Below are positions 1 through 7,866 of a stretch of 64,000 nucleotides of DNA, in pieces (positions within the stretch are counted from its first letter, which is position 1; every line of letters begins with the position of its first letter). The DNA comes from Arthrobacter koreensis (GTDB lineage: Bacteria > Actinomycetota > Actinomycetes > Actinomycetales > Micrococcaceae). The notes beneath the pieces were generated by a model. The model saw nothing but the letters and a program-made list of their open reading frames with translations. It was not told the origin of the DNA and did not search any database. The stretch is taken from positions 1,178,001-1,242,000 of the forward strand of contig NZ_WACG01000001.1 of assembly GCF_009193255.1 (NCBI RefSeq), in the 5' to 3' direction. A program made the translations under genes and the position numbers.

Positions 1-1539
1 GGCGTGAAGGAAGCGGGCTCCGTGTTCGCGGTGCCAACCTACCTCTTCCTCGCTTCAGTGCTGGGCATGTGCGCCATCGGCCTGTTCCAGGCGGCCACGG
101 GCACCCTGGAGCAGGCACCTTCCGCAGGGTTCGACCTGCTTCCCGAGGCGGGACTCGACGCCGGACTCACCGGTCTGGCCGGTGCCTTCCTCCTGCTCCG
201 GGCGTTCTCCTCCGGCGCTGCCGCGCTCACCGGCGTGGAAGCCATCAGCAACGGCGTTCCGACGTTCCGCAAGCCCAAGAGCCGCAATGCCGCCACTACC
301 CTGCTGCTGCTGGGCGGGCTGGCAGCAGCCATGCTTGCCGGCATCCTCGCCCTGGCGACCCTCACCAAGGTCCATTTTGTGCAGGACCCTGCCACCCAGC
401 TGCTGCAGAACGGGTTGCCGGTCCAGGACTACATCCAGCACCCGGTCATCAGCCAGCTGGCAGAGACCGTCTTCGGAGACGGCTCACTGTTCTTCTACGT
501 TGTGGTCGCCTCGACCGGACTGATCCTGGTGTTCGCATCCAACACGGCCTTCAACGGTTTCCCCATCCTGGCGTCCGTGCTGGCGAAGGACGGCTACCTG
601 CCCCGGCAGATGCGCACCCGCGGGGACCGGCTGGCCTTCAGCAACGGCATCATCGTCCTCGGGCTGGCGGCACTAGCCCTGATCCTCATTTTCAACGCGG
701 ATGTGACACGGCTGATCCAGCTTTACATCGTTGGCGTCTTTGTCTCCTTCACGGCAAGCCAGCTGGGCATGATCCGGCACTGGACCGCCAAGCTCCGCAC
801 CGAACGCAAACCTGAAAACCGGCGCCGGATGGTCCGTTCCAGGCTGATCAACTCCTGTGGTTTCGGCATGACGGCCCTGGTGCTGGTGATCGTGGTGGTC
901 ACCAAGTTTGAGCACGGAGCCTGGATTGCCCTGTTAGCCATGGCATTCCTGTACGTGGTGATGGACAGCATCCGCCGGCACTACGAGGCGGTTGCCGAAG
1001 AACTGCGGGTCGAGGAAGATCCCTCGGTCCTGGCGCTTCCCAGCCGGGTCAACGCGGTGATCCTGGTCTCCAAGGTGCACAAGCCCGTCCTGCGGGCCCT
1101 GGCCTACGCACGGGCCTCACGCCCCTCGAGCCTGAACGCCATCATTGTGGACCTGGATGCGGATGAAACGGAGAGGACCGTCCGTGAATGGGAGCGGCTG
1201 CGCATCCCCGTGCCCCTGACAGTTCTTTCCTCCCCCTACCGGGAAACCGTCTCACCGGTCCTGGCGTACCTGCGTGAAGCCCGCCGTGCCTCTCCGCGGG
1301 AACTGTTCGTGGTCTACATTCCCGAGTACGTCGTCGGGCGCTGGTGGGAGCAGCTCGTGCACAACCAGACCGCCCTGCGGATCAAGGCACGGCTCCACTT
1401 TGAACCGGGCATCATGGTTGCCAGTGTTCCGTGGCAGCTGGCCTCCAGCCGTGACGCCGCCGCAGCGTCACGCGAAGCGGGCGAGGATGTCCGTCCGAGT
1501 TCGGTTGCGCAGCCGAACCCGGACGCCAAGACCCTCTGA
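1..1539 (+). CDS. APC family amino-acid/polyamine permease, 3' part (N-terminus outside window)
   Basis: Integral membrane amino-acid or cation transporter of the APC superfamily. The frame is open from base 1, and the protein begins in the middle of a membrane region with no N-terminal transporter core, so the gene starts upstream of the window; about 510 residues are visible. Several hydrophobic helices alternate with loops, including the stretch around GVEAISNGVPTFRKPKS that recurs in long actinobacterial APC permeases. The last 130 residues or so are soluble and resemble the cytoplasmic C-terminal domain of this subgroup (family usually 600-700 residues). Its stop codon lies two bases from the stop of the convergent flavoprotein gene, and I see no terminator between them. 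The substrate cannot be told from sequence. Confidence 0.85.
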   Translation, partial: GVKEAGSVFAVPTYLFLASVLGMCAIGLFQAATGTLEQAPSAGFDLLPEAGLDAGLTGLAGAFLLLRAFSSGAAALTGVEAISNGVPTFRKPKSRNAATTLLLLGGLAAAMLAGILALATLTKVHFVQDPATQLLQNGLPVQDYIQHPVISQLAETVFGDGSLFFYVVVASTGLILVFASNTAFNGFPILASVLAKDGYLPRQMRTRGDRLAFSNGIIVLGLAALALILIFNADVTRLIQLYIVGVFVSFTASQLGMIRHWTAKLRTERKPENRRRMVRSRLINSCGFGMTALVLVIVVVTKFEHGAWIALLAMAFLYVVMDSIRRHYEAVAEELRVEEDPSVLALPSRVNAVILVSKVHKPVLRALAYARASRPSSLNAIIVDLDADETERTVREWERLRIPVPLTVLSSPYRETVSPVLAYLREARRASPRELFVVYIPEYVVGRWWEQLVHNQTALRIKARLHFEPGIMVASVPWQLASSRDAAAASREAGEDVRPSSVAQPNPDAKTL

Positions 1540-1541
1540 CC

Positions 1542-2582
1542 CTAGCGCAGCAGCGGGCCGGCTTCCGCGCCGAAAGCCTCGTCCTGCAGCCCTTCCCGGC
1601 GGGCCGCAGCAACGGCGGCGGCCGTGTCCTCGGCGATCAGCTCGGCGTTAATCGCTGCGGCCGTGGCGAGCCCGGCGGCGGCGGCCCCGATGACCTGCGT
1701 CATGGGGGACGTCAAGTTGCCTGTGGCATACACCCCTGGGACGGAGGTCGCACCGCTGGGCTCCGCGGGTACGGCAGTTCCAATGGCAAGGTCCCCAAAG
1801 TACTGATCCTCCGCGGCCAGCCCCACGCCGGCAAGGTAACCGTCCCGGGCACGCAGCTTCGACATCACAACGAGGGCCTGGCGGGGCACAAACTCCCCCG
1901 ACGCCAGCCGCACCCCGGCCAGGCCGGCGCCGTCGCCCTCCACCGCAGTTACCGGGCCGTCCACGATCCGAATTCCGCGGGCGGCGAGCTGCCCTTCCTG
2001 TTCGTCGCTCGGCGTGCCAGTGCCGTTGAGGAAAAGCACAATGTCCGCGCACCACTGCCGCCACATCAGTGCCTGGTGGATGGCTGCGTCCAGGTTGGAG
2101 GCCAGGACGCCAAGTGCCTTCCCTCCTGCCTCCCAGCCGTGGCAGTACGGGCAGTGCAGCACATCGGTGCCCCAGAAACCTGACAGGCCCGGAACTGCCG
2201 GAAGTTCATCGAGGGCTCCGCTGGCGGCGAGGATTTTGCGGCAGGAGAGCGTCCTGCCGTCCTCCAGGATGACCCGGAACATCCCGCTGCCGCGGTGCTC
2301 AACGTTCTGGGCCCGTCCCGGGATGATCGTGCCGCCGTAGCTGCGGACTTCCTCCCGTCCTGCAGCGTAGAGCTCGCCGGGGGCGGCTCCTTCGCGGCCC
2401 AGGTAGTTGTGAATGTGTCCGGCAGCAGCGTTGCGGGGTTCACCCGCATCGACCACGGCAACCCTCCGCCGCGCCCGGGAGAGCACCAGCCCCGCACTGA
2501 GTCCCGCGGCGGCCCCACCCACAATAACGACGTCGTACTCTGCGGCTGCTGTGCCGTCCTGTTCCGAATCCAGCATGGTCAT
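1542..2582 (-). CDS. NAD(P)/FAD-dependent oxidoreductase, thioredoxin-reductase-like
   Basis: Soluble flavoprotein of about 346 residues. It has an N-terminal FAD-binding Rossmann motif (VVIVGGAAAGLSAG), a central NAD(P)H domain and a C-terminal ATGN motif (VYATGN). The redox pair is CPYC at about C144 and C147, followed by HGWE. This differs from the CATC of the true thioredoxin reductase encoded at 37584-38618, so it probably reduces another thiol or small substrate. The frame is open further upstream, but I chose the ATG at 2582 because AAGGAG lies 4 bases before it; an ATG two codons on is equally usable. It is divergent from the XRE-cupin regulator, a pairing that suggests local control. 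The physiological electron acceptor is unknown. Confidence 0.85.
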   Translation of the reverse strand: MTMLDSEQDGTAAAEYDVVIVGGAAAGLSAGLVLSRARRRVAVVDAGEPRNAAAGHIHNYLGREGAAPGELYAAGREEVRSYGGTIIPGRAQNVEHRGSGMFRVILEDGRTLSCRKILAASGALDELPAVPGLSGFWGTDVLHCPYCHGWEAGGKALGVLASNLDAAIHQALMWRQWCADIVLFLNGTGTPSDEQEGQLAARGIRIVDGPVTAVEGDGAGLAGVRLASGEFVPRQALVVMSKLRARDGYLAGVGLAAEDQYFGDLAIGTAVPAEPSGATSVPGVYATGNLTSPMTQVIGAAAAGLATAAAINAELIAEDTAAAVAAARREGLQDEAFGAEAGPLLR

Positions 2583-2692
2583 CAAACTCCTTGGCCCGTT
2601 GGGCCGGCAATGCGCCGGCGCCCTGCGTGCCAGTCTTCCGGGCGCCCCTGCGGGCGGCAATAAGTTTTGCTGTTATGGCAAGATCGGGGATT

Positions 2693-3286
2693 ATGAACGA
2701 CGACGAATCTGTCCTGGCAGGAATCGGACCCCGGCTGCGGTCGCTGCGCACAGCCCGCGGAAAAACCCTGACGGAAGTCGCGGAGACCAGCGGGATGTCC
2801 CTCAGCACCCTCTCCCGGCTGGAAAGCGGACAGCGGCGGGCCACCCTGGAACTGCTGCTGCCCCTGGCCCGGATTTACGCCGTCACTCTGGATGAACTGG
2901 TGGGCGGCCCCAGGACCGGAGATCCGCGCGTGCACATGCGGTCGGTGCGCCGCCAGGGCGCGACCGTCATTGCCCTGACCGAAAAGGCCAGCGGCATCGG
3001 TGCATTCAAGTACATACTTCCGGCACCGAAGGAACCAGCCGCCCCGGACCCCAAGACCCACGACGGCTATGAATGGCTGTACGTGCTCAGCGGCCGGCTG
3101 CGGCTGCTGCTGGGAAAGACCGAGCTCATCCTGGGCGCCGGTGAGGCTGCCGAGTTTGATACCCGGGTGCCGCACTGGATGGGAAACGCCGGACCGGACG
3201 TGGTGGAGTTCCTCGCGCTCTTTGGACCGCAGGGAGAGAAGGCGCACGTCCGGGCGAGGCCTGCGGATCCCCGAAAGCGGTCCTGA
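2693..3286 (+). CDS. XRE family transcriptional regulator with C-terminal cupin domain
   Basis: DNA-binding regulator of about 197 residues. Residues about 10-65 form a helix-turn-helix of the Cro/CI type (LRTARGKTLTEVAETSGMS, then LSRLESGQRRATLELL). The C-terminal half is a cupin barrel (YEWLYVLSGRLRLLLG ... FDTRVPHWMGN) that usually binds a small ligand. The family commonly represses its own gene and a divergent metabolic gene; here the neighbour across a roughly 110-bp gap is the flavoprotein ending at 1542. Two starts are possible: ATG 2675 (no clear ribosome site) and ATG 2693 (GGGGA only two bases upstream), so a leaderless message is possible. The AT-richer segment with an imperfect ATAA/TTAT dyad near 2659-2677 could be its operator. 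Confidence 0.85.
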   Translation: MNDDESVLAGIGPRLRSLRTARGKTLTEVAETSGMSLSTLSRLESGQRRATLELLLPLARIYAVTLDELVGGPRTGDPRVHMRSVRRQGATVIALTEKASGIGAFKYILPAPKEPAAPDPKTHDGYEWLYVLSGRLRLLLGKTELILGAGEAAEFDTRVPHWMGNAGPDVVEFLALFGPQGEKAHVRARPADPRKRS

Positions 3287-3301
3287 CCCCGCCCCGCAGG
3301 A

Positions 3302-3925
3302 CTACTTTGCGGAAGCGGCACCGCGCCCGGCAAGGACTGACCGGTAGGCATAGTCCGTGAGCCGGCCGTCCTGCGCGGCCTGCTCGACGACGGCGAAGGA
3401 GCGGGACTCGTCGCCGTCGGTGTAGGGGTAATGGATCAGCTCGGCGATCAGCTCCCACTCCTCGGAGATCGAGTCGATCAGATTCGCCGGTGTCTCCTCG
3501 TCCGCTCCGGGCAGCGCCGTCCAGGTACCGGCGGGCACACGGTAGGCCTCGAGGCGCTCCAGGTCTGCTTCGAGCTCGTCGAGGGAACCGTACTCGGTTT
3601 GCGCAGCGGGCGGCACGGAGCCGTCCGGAGTCGCCAGCTGGGCAACGAAGGTGTTCTCAGTCGAGGGGTAGACCGAGGTTGGTACCGGCTCACCCTCCTC
3701 CAGATAGGCCGGCAGCTGCGACGGCATCCAGTACCACGCATCGCCCTGATCAGCGCCGCCGGGCTGGGTCCGCTCACTGATCCAGCCGCGTGCGGTCAGC
3801 AGCGCATCGGCGTCGTCGCTGAAGTAGGCGGTCTCCCCGCGAAGCATCGCGTTGACTTCGTGCTCCGCGCGGCGGGCCTGCTTCTTCTTGTGGACGGCCT
3901 TCCTGCGTGGCTTTGACTTGGGCAC
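3302..3925 (-). CDS. conserved hypothetical protein (basic N-terminus)
   Basis: I do not recognise this 207-residue protein. It starts with a strongly basic tail (MPKSKPRRKAVHKKKQARR) and then becomes acidic, with many Asp/Glu and a mixed alpha/beta composition; there is no signal peptide or membrane segment. It lies 44 bases downstream of dnaB on the same strand, with no terminator visible between them, so the two are probably co-transcribed. Codon use (G/C at third positions) is like that of its neighbours, which supports a real gene. The basic tail might bind nucleic acid, but that is only an inference. Confidence 0.75.
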   Translation of the reverse strand: MPKSKPRRKAVHKKKQARRAEHEVNAMLRGETAYFSDDADALLTARGWISERTQPGGADQGDAWYWMPSQLPAYLEEGEPVPTSVYPSTENTFVAQLATPDGSVPPAAQTEYGSLDELEADLERLEAYRVPAGTWTALPGADEETPANLIDSISEEWELIAELIHYPYTDGDESRSFAVVEQAAQDGRLTDYAYRSVLAGRGAASAK

Positions 3926-3969
3926 TGCGGATCTCCTGGTGTGGGGTGGATACTGCTTTGAGGCTGCGG

Positions 3970-5349
3970 CTAGAAGCCGGAGCCGCCTTCTACGGCCATG
4001 TTGGAGAACCGCGAATAGTGGCCCTGGAACCCAACCACGATGGTCTTGGTGGGACCGTTACGGTGCTTGGCCACAATCACGTCGGCTTCACCGGCCCGCG
4101 GGGACTCCTTGTCGTAGATGTCCTCGCGGTGCAGCAGGATCACCATGTCAGCGTCCTGCTCGATCGAGCCGGATTCACGCAGGTCCGAGACCATGGGCTT
4201 CTTGTCGGTGCGCTGCTCGGAACCACGGTTCAGCTGCGAGAGGGCGATGACCGGCACTTCAAGTTCCTTGGCCAGCAGTTTCAGTGCACGGGAGAACTCC
4301 GAGACTTCCTGCTGGCGGGATTCGACACGCTTGCCGGAGGACATCAGCTGAAGGTAGTCCAGGACCACGAGCTTCAGGTCATGCCGCTGCTTCAGGCGCC
4401 GGCACTTGGCCCGGATTTCCATCAGGGACATGTTGGGGCTGTCATCGATGAACAGCGGGGCATCGTTCATCCGGCCCATCGTGGTGGCGATTTTGCCCCA
4501 CTGCTCGTCCTTGATGGTGCCCTTGCGCAGATCCTGCAGGCCGATGGTGGCCTCGGCGGAGAGCAGGCGCATGGCGATTTCGTTGCGGCCCATTTCCAGG
4601 GAGAAGAAAACCGTGGTCATGTTGTGCTTGATGGCCGCCGACCGGGCGAAGTCCAGGGCGAAGGTGGACTTGCCGACGGCGGGACGGGCCGCGATGACGA
4701 TCATCTGGCCGCCGTGCAGGCCCTGGGTCAGTTCGTCGAGTTCGTAGAAACCGGTGGGAACACCGGTCATGCCTTCGCCGCGGTGGCCGGCGGACTCGAT
4801 TTCGTCCACCGTGCCCTCAATGATGTCCTTCAGCGGAACATAGTCTTCCGCCGTGCGGCGTTCGGCGACGGCGTAGACCTCGGCCTGCGCAGCATTGACC
4901 AGGTCATCGACTTCTCCGTCATTGGAGTAGCCCAGCTGGACAATCTTGGTGCCGGCGTCCACCAGGCGTCGCAGGACGGCGCGCTCACGCACAATCTCGG
5001 CGTAGAAGCCGGCGTTGGCGGCCGTGGGGACGGACTGGATCAGGGTGTGCAGGTAGGCGGGCCCGCCAATACGCGTGATTTCCCCGCGCTTGGTCAGCTC
5101 ATCGGAGACGGTGACGGCGTCCGCCGGCTCGCCGCGTCCGTACAGGTCAATGATGGCCTCGTAGATGGCCTCATGGGCGGGGCGGTAGAAGTCCACACCG
5201 CGCAGCACCTCAACGCAGTCTGCGATCGCGTCCTTGGAAAGCATCATGCCGCCAAGCACCGACTGCTCCGCCACCAGGTCCTGGGGCGGAGTCCGGCCAA
5301 AATCGGGAGTTCGGGTTGATTCAGCGGAATCCGCATGTGCAAGCGACAC
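3970..5349 (-). CDS. dnaB: replicative DNA helicase DnaB
   Basis: Hexameric 5'-3' helicase that unwinds the replication fork. 459 residues, the normal length, with no intein. Residues about 20-120 are the DnaG-interacting N-terminal domain (QDLVAEQSVLGGMM...). The RecA-like motor follows, with Walker A ARPAVGKST at about 221-229, the Walker B region VVLDYLQLM, and DLRESGSIEQDAD near the C-terminus. The ATG at 5349 precedes a typical DnaB N-terminus. The loader is probably DciA, encoded at 55477-56022, since no dnaC or dnaI is seen. Upstream lies a 570-bp gap with a DnaA-box cluster, which may link dnaB expression to DnaA; that is inference. Confidence 0.98.
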   Translation of the reverse strand: MSLAHADSAESTRTPDFGRTPPQDLVAEQSVLGGMMLSKDAIADCVEVLRGVDFYRPAHEAIYEAIIDLYGRGEPADAVTVSDELTKRGEITRIGGPAYLHTLIQSVPTAANAGFYAEIVRERAVLRRLVDAGTKIVQLGYSNDGEVDDLVNAAQAEVYAVAERRTAEDYVPLKDIIEGTVDEIESAGHRGEGMTGVPTGFYELDELTQGLHGGQMIVIAARPAVGKSTFALDFARSAAIKHNMTTVFFSLEMGRNEIAMRLLSAEATIGLQDLRKGTIKDEQWGKIATTMGRMNDAPLFIDDSPNMSLMEIRAKCRRLKQRHDLKLVVLDYLQLMSSGKRVESRQQEVSEFSRALKLLAKELEVPVIALSQLNRGSEQRTDKKPMVSDLRESGSIEQDADMVILLHREDIYDKESPRAGEADVIVAKHRNGPTKTIVVGFQGHYSRFSNMAVEGGSGF

Positions 5350-5547
5350 GAGGCCACCCTTTCAAAGAATGTTCTATCCATGGGTCCCGTCAGGCAGACC
5401 CAAAAAACGTGTAAGGCTGGCTTAGTTCTAGCCGACGGCACTGACACTGGGCGACAGCGCCCGCCGTGCCCTCGCCGATACTGCCGGGTGCGCCGATGAG
5501 GGAGTCCACCGCAACCGTAGCCCTGTAAGGCCCCCTCATCAAACGAG

Positions 5548-5783
5548 TTATCCACAGGTGGTGTGGATAGGCTGTTCATAACCGGGCGTGTCTTGTGCAC
5601 AGGTTGGGCATAAGGCTGTGGAAAAGAAAATTCTTTTACGGAAAATACGGGTTTGACTAGGGCAAACACTTCTCCACACCTGTGTACAGACAACTATTTT
5701 GGTCAACATTCAGCCTCAACCTTCAGGTTGACAGATTCACGGATCGCGCATAAGCACGCCGTTATCCACAGCCGATATCCACA
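5548..5783. promoter_or_regulatory. DnaA-box cluster upstream of dnaB
   Basis: The dnaB-rplI gap (5350-5918) holds no gene but many DnaA-box-like 9-mers. TTATCCACA occurs perfectly at 5548-5556 and 5762-5770. Near matches lie at 5562-5570 (minus, CTATCCACA), 5593-5601 (TTGTGCACA), 5617-5625 (minus, TTTTCCACA), 5670-5678 (TTCTCCACA) and 5775-5783 (ATATCCACA). An AT-rich patch lies at about 5622-5645. The cluster is about 46 kb from oriC. It may regulate dnaB, titrate DnaA, or both; this is not shown by sequence alone. Confidence 0.7.
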
Positions 5784-5854
5784 TACTTGTGAGGTTCTTG
5801 GGATTACTCGCGACGCTCAGCCTGCTTGCCACGCCGACGGCCCTTATAACGCAG

Positions 5855-5889
5855 CTGCGCCCCCGTCTCCTCAGGAGGCGGGGGCGCAG
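5855..5889 (-). terminator. hairpin downstream of rplI
   Basis: An 11-bp GC-rich inverted repeat (CTGCGCCCCCG at 5855-5865, complement at 5879-5889) lies 30 bases after the rplI stop on the minus strand. There is no clear U-run after it, as is common for actinobacterial terminators. It probably ends the rpsF-ssb-rpsR-rplI transcript before dnaB. Confidence 0.6.
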
Positions 5890-5918
5890 CAGATTCCGCA
5901 GTGTGCGTCTAAACGCTG

Positions 5919-6368
5919 TTAGCTGGCAACGACCTCGAGGTCGATGACGGCAGCAACGTCGTCGTGCAGGCGGACGTTGGCCTGGAAGGAACCAACCGAC
6001 TTGATGTGGGTCGGCAGTTCAACCTTGCGCTTGTCGATGCTGCCGAGGCCGGCAGCTTCAACGGCAGCAGCAACGTCAGCGGGCTTGACCGTGCCGAAGA
6101 GGCGTCCGGACTCGCCGGCCTTGACGGTCAGCTTGACCGGCTTGGCGGAGAGTGCAGCAGCCTGCTTCTGGGCGTCTTCCAGCGAAGCGTGCTCGCGGGC
6201 AGCGCGGGCAGCCTTGATGGACTCAACCTGCTTCTCGCCACCCTTGGTCCAGGTGAGAGCGAAGCCGCGGGGTACCAGGTAGTTACGTGCGTAACCGTCC
6301 TTCACCTCAACAACGTCGCCTGCGGCACCGAGACCGGTGACTTCGTGGGTCAGAATGAGCTTTGCCAT
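5919..6368 (-). CDS. rplI: 50S ribosomal protein L9
   Basis: Ribosomal protein of the large subunit that binds 23S rRNA and stabilises the L1 stalk region. 149 residues, the usual length. The N-terminal domain is [31 protein letters not shown] in spirit (KVK-type start, [16 protein letters not shown] motif), followed by the long connecting helix rich in Ala, Lys and Glu and the C-terminal domain ending in [12 protein letters not shown]. It is the last gene of the rpsF-ssb-rpsR-rplI run and starts 18 bases after the rpsR stop, with AAAGGAA upstream. A hairpin terminator follows. Confidence 0.98.
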   Translation of the reverse strand: MAKLILTHEVTGLGAAGDVVEVKDGYARNYLVPRGFALTWTKGGEKQVESIKAARAAREHASLEDAQKQAAALSAKPVKLTVKAGESGRLFGTVKPADVAAAVEAAGLGSIDKRKVELPTHIKSVGSFQANVRLHDDVAAVIDLEVVAS

Positions 6369-6386
6369 GAGTTAGGTTCCTTTCCT

Positions 6387-6626
6387 TTAGCCGCGGCCAG
6401 CGCCGGAGTAAGGCAGGAGTGCAACTTCACGGGCGTTCTTGATTGCCTGTGCGATCTTGCGCTGTTCCTGCACGGTTACGCCAGTTACGCGACGAGCGCG
6501 GATCTTTCCGCGGTCGGAAATGAACTTGCGCAGCAATGCTACGTCCTTGTAGTCGATGACAGTGATGTCAGCGGCCTTCAAGGGATTGGACTTTGGTTTG
6601 GGCTTGCGAAGTTCAGCCTTAGCCAT
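6387..6626 (-). CDS. rpsR: 30S ribosomal protein S18 (zinc-free form)
   Basis: Small-subunit protein that forms a heterodimer with S6 on the platform of the 30S subunit. 79 residues, with the conserved core [19 protein letters not shown] and the Arg-rich stretch after it. The protein has no cysteine, so it is the zinc-independent (C-minus) paralogue type; many actinobacteria carry a second, cysteine-bearing copy elsewhere. TAAGGAG sits 7 bases before the ATG. In the 103-base gap after ssb there is a hairpin (CCCGTGGA at 6653-6660 with TCCACGGG at 6666-6673) whose role is unknown. Confidence 0.97.
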   Translation of the reverse strand: MAKAELRKPKPKSNPLKAADITVIDYKDVALLRKFISDRGKIRARRVTGVTVQEQRKIAQAIKNAREVALLPYSGAGRG

Positions 6627-6729
6627 CGTGGAGCTCCTTATGTCTAGTGGAGCCCGTGGATCAGTTCCACGGGATGGGCTCGACGGCGGTTGCCGTCAGA
6701 GGTTGTGCCTTGCGGCACGTGGGTATTGC

Positions 6730-7281
6730 TTAGAAGGGCGGATCGTTGGAATCCGGGCCGGCTCCCCAGCCGCCTGAGTTGCCGCCTGCAGGGGCACCCC
6801 AGGGATCGTCCGCAGGTGCGGACTGCTGCTGCTGCTGGCCGCCCCAACCGGAGTTGGAGTTGCCGCCGAAGCCGCCGCCGGCGTTCCCGCCGAAGCCACC
6901 GCCGCCACCGCCGGAGCGCTGGGTGCGGGTGACCTTTGCGGACGCGTAACGAAGCGAGGGGCCGATTTCGTCGACCTCAAGCTCCATGACGGTACGCTTT
7001 TCGCCCTCTTTGGTCTCGTACGAACGCGACTTCAGGCGGCCCTGGCAGACGACGCGGGTTCCCTTGGTCAGGGACTCGGCGACGTTTTCCGCAGCTTCAC
7101 GCCAGACCGACGCACGGAGGAACAGCGTTTCGCCGTCCTTCCATTCATTGGACTGCCGGTCGAAGGTGCGCGGCGTCGAGGCAATGGTGAAGTTCGCCAC
7201 TGCTGAACCGGACGGGGTGAACCGGAGTTCCGGATCGTTCGTCAGGTTGCCGACCACGGTGATCGTTGTCTCGCCTGCCAT
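6730..7281 (-). CDS. ssb: single-stranded DNA-binding protein
   Basis: Coats single-stranded DNA during replication, repair and recombination. 183 residues: an OB-fold over the first 115 or so ([25 protein letters not shown], then [24 protein letters not shown]), a Gly/Gln-rich flexible linker with GGGGGFGG and QQQQQ runs, and the acidic C-terminal tip DSNDPPF that recruits partner proteins. The ATG has AGGAGG close upstream. Position between rpsF and rpsR is the standard arrangement, so it is made from the ribosomal-protein operon. Confidence 0.98.
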   Translation of the reverse strand: MAGETTITVVGNLTNDPELRFTPSGSAVANFTIASTPRTFDRQSNEWKDGETLFLRASVWREAAENVAESLTKGTRVVCQGRLKSRSYETKEGEKRTVMELEVDEIGPSLRYASAKVTRTQRSGGGGGGFGGNAGGGFGGNSNSGWGGQQQQQSAPADDPWGAPAGGNSGGWGAGPDSNDPPF

Positions 7282-7349
7282 TTATGCCTCCTGGTGTCTC
7301 GGCCCGGAATGCCCGGGCCTTTCGTTGACGATTAAAGGATGGACCGAAA

Positions 7350-7655
7350 TTACTCGGCAACAACCTTCTGGTCTTCGGGGCGGATGATCTTGGTACGCAG
7401 GATGGTCTCGTTGAGGCCAAGCTGGCGGTCAAGCTCAGCAGCAGCTGCAGGGCTGGCGGTGAAGTTAACCACCGCGTAGATGCCTTCAGACTTCTTCTTG
7501 ATGTCGTAGGCCAGGCGGCGGCGACCCCAGATGTCAACCTTGTCGACGGTTCCACCCTCGTTGCGGACAACGTTGAGGAACTTGTCGAGCGAAGGCTCCA
7601 CGGTACGCTCTTCGACCTCGGGGTCGATGATTACCATCAGTTCATAAGCACGCAT
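7350..7655 (-). CDS. rpsF: 30S ribosomal protein S6
   Basis: Small-subunit platform protein that partners S18. 101 residues ([20 protein letters not shown]...), with the central conserved stretch [22 protein letters not shown] start at the ATG at 7655 rather than the in-frame ATG four codons upstream because the near-perfect ribosome site AAAGGAGGTG lies at the right distance only for this one, and because MRAYE is the usual beginning. It is the first gene of the rpsF-ssb-rpsR-rplI run. Its leader can pair with the ribosome site (see the regulatory entry at 7666-7710). Confidence 0.97.
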   Translation of the reverse strand: MRAYELMVIIDPEVEERTVEPSLDKFLNVVRNEGGTVDKVDIWGRRRLAYDIKKKSEGIYAVVNFTASPAAAAELDRQLGLNETILRTKIIRPEDQKVVAE

Positions 7656-7665
7656 TTGTGAACCC

Positions 7666-7710
7666 ACCTCCTTTGGGCTATACGGTCACGGTCTTTCCGT
7701 AACAGGAGGT
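7666..7710 (-). promoter_or_regulatory. rpsF leader with anti-Shine-Dalgarno pairing
   Basis: On the minus strand the message reads ACCTCCT (7710-7704) about 31 bases before AGGAGGT (7672-7666), which is the rpsF ribosome site. The two are perfectly complementary over 7 bases. Between them is a small ACGG-AAAGA-CCGT hairpin (7700-7688). Such a fold would hide the ribosome site and could be controlled by S6:S18, which is known to bind rpsF leaders in several phyla. The pairing is seen; the control is inferred. Confidence 0.4.
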
Positions 7711-7866
7711 TCTTTAGCGTTGTCTTTGCGCTCCGGGCCGGCGGTGAACCCGCGTTGCGCCCGGAAGCCTGCCAGCCGAAGCCGACAGCACAGACTTCAC
7801 TATCCTATCGGATTTTCGCGACTCCAAAGTTCACCTGTGGACAGAGCCCCGTCTCCCAGCGTGCGG

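Noticed and set aside
3907-5319. Long open frame on the plus strand opposite dnaB (470 codons)
   Set aside because: It is a mirror of the dnaB codon pattern, has no ribosome site and resembles no family; DnaB on the other strand is certain.
6651-6673. Hairpin between ssb and rpsR as an S6:S18 binding element
   Set aside because: The stem is simple and lacks the features known for that motif; left as an unexplained hairpin in the rpsR entry.
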